Assembly: GCA_030044395.1 (NCBI GenBank)
Contig: JASHVW010000250.1
Coordinates: forward strand, 1-9,770
DNA: 9,770 bases
Origin: Verrucomicrobiia bacterium
Lineage (GTDB): Bacteria; Verrucomicrobiota; Verrucomicrobiia; Limisphaerales; UBA11358
Reading direction: 5' to 3'
The notes beneath the pieces are model-generated. The model did not search any database. It saw nothing but the letters and a program-made list of their open reading frames with translations, and was not told the DNA's origin. Shown one piece after another: positions 5,846 to 9,770 of the stretch. The translations under genes were made by a program, and so were the position numbers. Numbering within the stretch: position 1 is the first letter of the stretch; each line of letters starts with the position of its first letter.

Positions 5846-6988
5846 TCATCGTCTGGCGCGAGAGACAATTTTCGGCAAAACGCCACAAACAAAATCAATT
5901 TCGTCCGCGGTGGTTTTGCTTCCTAAAGAAAAGCGGACGAGAGAATTGGAAACTTCCGGTTTTCGAAGGGCGACAATGACATGCGACGGCTCCAAAGAAC
6001 CCGCTGAACAGGCAGAACCGCTCGAGGCACAAATGCCTTCGACATCCAGTCCAGCCAGGAGAGAGATGCTGTCAGCCCCGCTGACGACAAAAGAGAAGGT
6101 ATTAGCGAGGCAGTTTTCGAGTGGAGAAACTCTCTCGCAACCGTCAATTCTTTCGACAATCGAGCCCAGATTTGTCACCAGCGGCTCCAGTTTTGGCCGT
6201 TCAAAGACAGGCGGGGCAGTAAATTTTTCCAGCGCGAAAACAAAACCGAAAATCCCGGCCAAGTTTTCCGTGCCGGCACGGCGCTCATTTTCGTGACCGC
6301 CTCCAAACAGTAGCGGTACCGGAAAGAGAGGTGACTTAGACCAAAGCAGACCCGCACCTTTCGGGCCGTGAATTTTATGGGCGCAAACAGAAACAAGGTC
6401 GGCGTTGAATTGAGAGACGGAAGAAAAAGGCTCCTTGCCAAACCATTGGACAGCGTCGGTATGGAAAACGATTCCCCGATCACGACAAACGGAGCCAAGT
6501 TCAGCGACCGGTTGAATCGTTCCAATCTCATTGTTTGCCGCCAAAATGGAAACAAAACTGGTGTCCGGCTGAATCGCCTCCTTCAAAGCGTCGGGAGAGA
6601 CGCGACCATTTGAATTCACGGGAAGGCGCGTCACCTTGAACCCTTCCTCCCGTTCGAGAAAATCGAAGCAATGCAAGACTGCATGGTGCTCCACTTGGGA
6701 CGTAATCAGATGACGACCCCTCGATTTGAGCAAACGAGCCGCCCCGAAAACCGCAAGGTTATTCGATTCGGTGCCGCCGCTGGTAAAAATAATTTCACTG
6801 GGCTTGGCACCCAGAACTTTCGCAGCGCGGTCCCGCGCGTCATCGAGGAAAGCGCGGGCTTTTCTGCCAACATGATGGACGCTGGAAGGATTTCCCCACA
6901 CGTCGCCGAGGAATGGCAACATGGTTTCGCGCACAGCCGGATCAAGAGGCGTGGTGGCGTTGTAATCGAGATAGATGGAGCGCGGCAC
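5846..6988 (-). CDS. Cysteine desulfurase, group I (NifS/IscS-like)
   Basis: A 380-residue PLP enzyme of aminotransferase class V that takes sulfur from L-cysteine as an enzyme persulfide, giving alanine and feeding Fe-S cluster or thio-cofactor assembly. Visible residues: YLDYNATTPLD at 6-16, GTESNN at 72-77, stacking His101 in EHHAV, HTDAVQ at 176-181 with the PLP-contacting Asp178, Schiff-base Lys205 in AHKIHGPKG, and catalytic Cys327 in SSGSACSAGSLEPSH. The SGSAC loop and SLEPSH tail are those of group I NifS/IscS rather than SufS. The start is taken as the GTG at 6988, which places the family N-terminus at residue 5. A TTG at 7045 would add a Phe-rich stretch unlike the family and crosses the shared intergenic region. 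No iscU, nifU or suf gene is next to it. It is divergent from feoAB. Confidence 0.93.
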   Translation of the reverse strand: MPRSIYLDYNATTPLDPAVRETMLPFLGDVWGNPSSVHHVGRKARAFLDDARDRAAKVLGAKPSEIIFTSGGTESNNLAVFGAARLLKSRGRHLITSQVEHHAVLHCFDFLEREEGFKVTRLPVNSNGRVSPDALKEAIQPDTSFVSILAANNEIGTIQPVAELGSVCRDRGIVFHTDAVQWFGKEPFSSVSQFNADLVSVCAHKIHGPKGAGLLWSKSPLFPVPLLFGGGHENERRAGTENLAGIFGFVFALEKFTAPPVFERPKLEPLVTNLGSIVERIDGCERVSPLENCLANTFSFVVSGADSISLLAGLDVEGICASSGSACSAGSLEPSHVIVALRKPEVSNSLVRFSLGSKTTADEIDFVCGVLPKIVSRARR

Positions 6989-7028
6989 GAAACAAAAATA
7001 CCAGAAAAAAGTGGAAAAAACAGGAAAT

Positions 7029-7075
7029 ACCCCGGGGTTCGACAAAAATTGGTGTAATCACGACAAAAGACGGTG
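7029..7075. promoter_or_regulatory. Candidate regulator site between cysteine desulfurase and feoA genes
   Basis: CGACAAAAATTGGTG (7040-7054) and CGACAAAAGACGGTG (7061-7075) agree at 12 of 15 positions and repeat at exactly 21 bp, two turns of the helix. Next to them ACCCCGGGGT at 7029-7038 is a perfect 10-bp palindrome. All lie within the 123-bp gap between the two divergent starts (6988 and 7112). Spacing by two helical turns suits cooperative binding of a regulator, but no known consensus (for example a Fur box) is recognised. No convincing -10/-35 pair for feoA is seen. Confidence 0.42.
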
Positions 7076-7111
7076 AGAAGAGAAAAAAAGACCGGATTAT
7101 CCTCGTTACAA

Positions 7112-7432
7112 ATGGTGATGACCAAAACTCCAGTGTTTCCGCAAGAAGACCGGGAGAACCGGCAACCGCAAATCGTCCGGTTGAACGAGCTTCAACCGAA
7201 AACTTGCGCCGTCGTCCGCAAAATCGAAAGTCAAAGCGAAGACATTCAACGTCTCAAAACGCTTGGCATTTGCGTCGGTCGCCGCGTCGAGGTCGTCAAG
7301 GCCGGCGACCCGCAGATCGTCCGGGTTTTCAGCTCGCGGATAGGGTTGTCCGGGGCATTGGCGTCGAACGTATTGCTGGAGGTGTGTTCGCCACCGGACC
7401 GATGCGCATTACAGGGGCCGCCATGCGATTAA
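7112..7432 (+). CDS. feoA: FeoA-type ferrous iron transport protein
   Basis: A 106-residue cytoplasmic protein with the FeoA SH3-like domain at about 21-91. It shows RLNELQPK at 23-30, RLKTLGICVGRRVEVVKAGD at 47-66 and the C-terminal strand segment ASNVLLEV at 84-91. FeoA helps FeoB-mediated Fe(II) uptake, probably by contacting its G domain. The 20 residues before the domain and the 15 after it are extra compared with minimal FeoA (about 75 residues). The tail holds three cysteines (C92, C98, C105), unusual for the family. The ATG at 7112 is preferred, or 7118 two codons later; an upstream GTG at 7073 falls inside the direct repeat and lacks a ribosome site. It is 77 bp upstream of feoB on the same strand. 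Confidence 0.9.
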   Translation: MVMTKTPVFPQEDRENRQPQIVRLNELQPKTCAVVRKIESQSEDIQRLKTLGICVGRRVEVVKAGDPQIVRVFSSRIGLSGALASNVLLEVCSPPDRCALQGPPCD

Positions 7433-7500
7433 GGAACGCCAACGCGAAACCAACAGGACCGCAATGCCGTTGTGAACCAGGGCAAAAACGGGCGCCCAAA

Positions 7501-7504
7501 GAGG
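7501..7504 (+). promoter_or_regulatory. feoB ribosome binding site
   Basis: GAGG followed by five A bases precedes the ATG at 7510. It decides the feoB start against the long in-frame upstream opening, because the G1 GTPase loop follows at the expected distance. Confidence 0.75.
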
Positions 7505-7509
7505 AAAAA

Positions 7510-9495
7510 ATGCAGGAGACTTTCACCATTGCGCTCGTCGGAAACCCGAACGCCGGGAAAACGACATTGTTTAACGCGTTGACGGGATTGCGGGCGAAAA
7601 CGGCGAATTTTCCCGGCACCACCATCGAGCGAAAAGTTGGTCGCGCGCAGGTTGGGTGCCATCAAGCGGTGACGATTCTCGATTTGCCGGGTCTTTACAG
7701 TCTGGACAGCGGTTCGCCGGAGGAAAAGGCTGCGAGCGAAGCGTTGCGGGGCCGGTTGGCAGGGCAGGACGCGCCCGACGGGGTGCTTATCGTGGTGGAC
7801 GCGACGAATCTTGAACGGAACCTCTTTCTGACGAGCCAGGTGCTTGAAATGAAAGTTCCGGTCATCGTGGCCTTGAACATGATGGACGCGGCCGAACGCG
7901 ACGGTCTTCGCATTGACACGCACAAACTGCAGGCTGAATTGGGATGCCCGGTTGTGCCCATTTCCGCTCGCACCGGGATGGGAATCCAGGAAGTCCGGAG
8001 GGAAATCGCGGTGCTGGCTGACGGCGCGGCGGAAGAGACGCCCGTGTTGGAGAAGCCCCCGGTTTGCGGCGGATGCACGAGTTGCCCCTATCAGGCGCGA
8101 TACGAGTGGACGGAGGCTGTCACGGGAAAAGTGACTGACGACCGCATGGCGCGCCGGTCGCAAAGAACAGAAAGACTGGACGAAATTCTGACGCACCCGG
8201 CACTGGGGGCGGCAGTTTTCTCGGGGGTGATGTTGACGCTATTTGCGCTGATTTTTTGGGTGGCGAAAATCCCGATGAACCTGATTGATCATCTCTTTGC
8301 GACGGTCGGCGCCGAGGTGGCGGCATTCGTTCCGCCGGGAGATTTGCAGAGCCTGCTGGTGAACGGGGTCGTTGGGGGGATGGGAGGGGTGCTGATTTTT
8401 TTGCCGCAAATTTGCATTCTGTTTTTGGCGTTGTCGTTGTTGGAAGACACGGGATATCTGGCACGCGCGGCGTTTGTGATGGATAGAATCATGCGGCGCT
8501 TTGGATTGCCGGGGAAGGCGTTCGTGCCGATGCTTTCGGCGCACGCCTGCGCCATACCGGCGATCATGGCGGCGCGGGTGATTGAGAATCCCGCGGACCG
8601 GCTGGTGACGATATTGATCACTCCGCTGCTGACCTGTCCGGCCCGCATCCCGGTTTTTGCGATGGTGACCGCGCTGCTTTTTCCCGCTTCGCCGATCAAG
8701 GCGGCATTGGTGTTCACGGGGGCCTATGCCGCGGGGGTGGTGTTTGCGATGCTGGCGGCGCTGGTGTTTCGCCGCACGATATTGCCCGGCGGCAGCAAAC
8801 CGCTGGTGATTGAATTGCCGCCGTACCGGCTGCCGTCGCTGCGGACGGCTTTGCTGCATACGCTGGACCGGGCAAAAATTTTTGTCAGACAGGCGGGGAC
8901 GATCATTCTGCTGATCTCGCTCGTTCTTTGGGCGTTGTCATATTATCCGAAGTCGCCGCCGCCGGCCGCGGCGGTGGCGATGACGCAGCAGGCCGCGCAA
9001 GTGGAAAAAGCCGGCGAGGCGCAAAAGGCGGCGGACTTGAGGGCGGCGGCCGACCAGATGACGCAACAAACATCGCTGCAGAATTCCTTCGCCGGGAAAA
9101 TCGGTCATGCCATTGAACCGGCGATCAAGCCGCTGGGATTCGACTGGCAAATCGGCATTGGGATCGTCAGCTCGTTCGCGGCGCGCGAGGTGATTGTCTC
9201 CACGCTGGCGGTGGTGTATGGGGTAGGCGGAGGGGAGGAGCATAATCGAACGTCACTGTACGACACGTTGCGGCACGCAAAGCGGACTGACGGGACGCCA
9301 ATTTTCACGGTGGCGACGTGCGCGAGCCTGATGGTGTTTTACATATTGGCGGCGCAATGCCTGTCCACGACGGTTGTGGTACGGCGCGAAACAAACTCGT
9401 GGAAATGGCCGCTTTTCCAGATTACCTACATGACGGGGCTGGCGTATGTGGCGTCGTTTATTGTCTTTCAGAGCCTCAGCCACCTCGTCCACTGA
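7510..9495 (+). CDS. feoB: FeoB ferrous iron transporter, GTPase-coupled
   Basis: A 661-residue inner-membrane Fe(II) importer. The N-terminal G domain is intact: G1 GNPNAGKT at 11-18, switch Thr at 37-38, G3 DLPG at 58-61, G4 NMMD at 123-126, G5 SAR at 152-154. A linker with CGGCTSCPY (C186, C189, C192) leads to the membrane domain from about residue 230. The two Gate regions carry the conserved cysteines in SAHACAIPAIMAARV (C346) and LLTCPARIPVF (C376). The FDWQIGIGIVSSFAAREVIVSTLA block is at 544-567 and a late cysteine is in LAAQCLSTT (C617). Between about residues 482 and 530 is an Ala/Gln-rich helical insertion. E. coli FeoB is about 773 residues and this shorter form is common elsewhere. 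The start is supported by GAGG upstream. Encoded with feoA; no feoC is visible. Confidence 0.98.
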   Translation: MQETFTIALVGNPNAGKTTLFNALTGLRAKTANFPGTTIERKVGRAQVGCHQAVTILDLPGLYSLDSGSPEEKAASEALRGRLAGQDAPDGVLIVVDATNLERNLFLTSQVLEMKVPVIVALNMMDAAERDGLRIDTHKLQAELGCPVVPISARTGMGIQEVRREIAVLADGAAEETPVLEKPPVCGGCTSCPYQARYEWTEAVTGKVTDDRMARRSQRTERLDEILTHPALGAAVFSGVMLTLFALIFWVAKIPMNLIDHLFATVGAEVAAFVPPGDLQSLLVNGVVGGMGGVLIFLPQICILFLALSLLEDTGYLARAAFVMDRIMRRFGLPGKAFVPMLSAHACAIPAIMAARVIENPADRLVTILITPLLTCPARIPVFAMVTALLFPASPIKAALVFTGAYAAGVVFAMLAALVFRRTILPGGSKPLVIELPPYRLPSLRTALLHTLDRAKIFVRQAGTIILLISLVLWALSYYPKSPPPAAAVAMTQQAAQVEKAGEAQKAADLRAAADQMTQQTSLQNSFAGKIGHAIEPAIKPLGFDWQIGIGIVSSFAAREVIVSTLAVVYGVGGGEEHNRTSLYDTLRHAKRTDGTPIFTVATCASLMVFYILAAQCLSTTVVVRRETNSWKWPLFQITYMTGLAYVASFIVFQSLSHLVH

Positions 9496-9647
9496 TTCGG
9501 CGGACTGGGACAGGATTGACGTGGCGCGGGCTTTACGTTGTTGGGCGCATCTCATTTTTTGGGCAGATTGACGCATCAAAATGAAAAAAACTGAACACCC
9601 AAGTTTTGGATTCCGGGTTGGATTTGAAATGAAGGACGTTTTTAAAA
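9496..9647. other. Intergenic region after feoB without a credible gene
   Basis: No tRNA, conserved coding frame or clear plus-strand terminator is seen after the feoB stop. An ATG at 9581 opens a frame to the window edge, but from about 9640 it only reads through the hairpin repeats. Confidence 0.6.
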
Positions 9648-9664
9648 GCCCGCCCTCATCGGGC
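9644..9664 (-). terminator. Possible rho-independent terminator for a minus-strand gene to the right
   Basis: On the minus strand GCCCG/CGGGC (arms 9660-9664 and 9648-9652, 7-base loop) is followed by TTTT (9644-9647). The stem is only 5 bp and the T-run is short. It would suit a convergent gene beyond the right edge, or it may simply be the first hairpin of the repeat array. Confidence 0.3.
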
Positions 9665-9668
9665 GCAA

Positions 9669-9770
9669 GGGAAACAGTTTTTCCCGGACGGCCCTCACCC
9701 GGCCTTCGGCCACCCTCTCCCGCTCCCGCGGGCGAGGGAATATCTCCCCCTGGAGAAGGAAGGGGACGAG
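9669..9770. repeat. Chain of GC-rich hairpins, intergenic palindromic repeat
   Basis: Consecutive inverted repeats: GGGAAA/TTTCCC at 9669-9674 and 9680-9685; GGCC-TTC-GGCC at 9701-9711; CCCTC-T-CCCGC paired with GCGGG-C-GAGGG at 9713-9738 around a TCCC loop; and TCCCC/GGGGA at 9745-9749 and 9762-9766. The CCCTCACCCGGCCTTCGGCC type of sequence is, from memory, a frequent intergenic repeat in several bacterial phyla. The array continues past the window edge. Confidence 0.6.

Noticed and set aside
7178..7198. Perfect 8-bp inverted repeat CGGTTGAA/TTCAACCG in feoA
   Set aside because: It encodes the conserved LNELQP segment of the FeoA domain, so codon choice explains it; resemblance to the GTTGAA repeat is probably coincidence.
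6913..7509. In-frame extension of the feoB frame by 199 codons upstream
   Set aside because: It overlaps feoA in another frame, the translation is low-complexity Arg-rich, and the good ribosome site and G1 motif place the start at 7510.
7429..8196. Minus-strand 255-codon open frame opposite feoB
   Set aside because: Antisense shadow of the conserved FeoB G domain.
9581..9770. Plus-strand frame MKKTEHPSFGFRVGFEM... open to the edge
   Set aside because: Most of it reads through the hairpin repeat and gives Pro/Gly/Arg-rich sequence; no ribosome site.

Overview
The window looks like chromosomal DNA from a Gram-negative bacterium, most likely a Verrucomicrobiota member of the Pedosphaera/Limisphaerales type. 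The signs are an outer-membrane beta-barrel protein, weak Shine-Dalgarno sequences, moderate GC, and an ECF sigma factor followed by a small membrane protein with a YWEDFP motif. That lineage call is an inference from recalled protein character, not a database match. No mobile element, CRISPR array, rRNA or tRNA is visible.

Left part (1-2760, all minus strand): a tightly packed operon reading right to left. It encodes an ECF sigma factor, a one-helix membrane protein (possible anti-sigma factor), a short GspE/PilB-type secretion ATPase, a very short type IV pilin-like protein, and a GspF/PilC inner-membrane protein cut by the window edge. Successive genes overlap by 8 and 4 bp or are separated by 4 and 11 bp. 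This is the most unusual part: a compact pseudopilus-type machine whose first gene is its own candidate regulator. A 17-bp motif is shared in inverted orientation between the pilin leader and the sigma-factor linker.

Middle (2963-5619, all minus strand): a small unrecognised protein, a hairpin-rich stretch, a secreted outer-membrane beta-barrel protein with a short Pro/Tyr repeat, a DUF423 membrane protein, and dnaN (DNA polymerase III sliding clamp). dnaN lies 6 bp upstream of the DUF423 gene and has no dnaA or recF beside it.

Right part (5846-9770): a group I cysteine desulfurase (minus) is divergent from feoA-feoB (plus, ferrous iron uptake). Sulfur mobilisation for Fe-S clusters and Fe(II) import therefore share one 123-bp intergenic region. 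That region holds a 15-bp direct repeat at a 21-bp period and a 10-bp palindrome, which are good candidates for a regulator site. After feoB the window ends in about 275 bp without a credible gene. Its last 120 bp are a chain of hairpins resembling an intergenic GC-rich palindromic repeat and run off the right edge.
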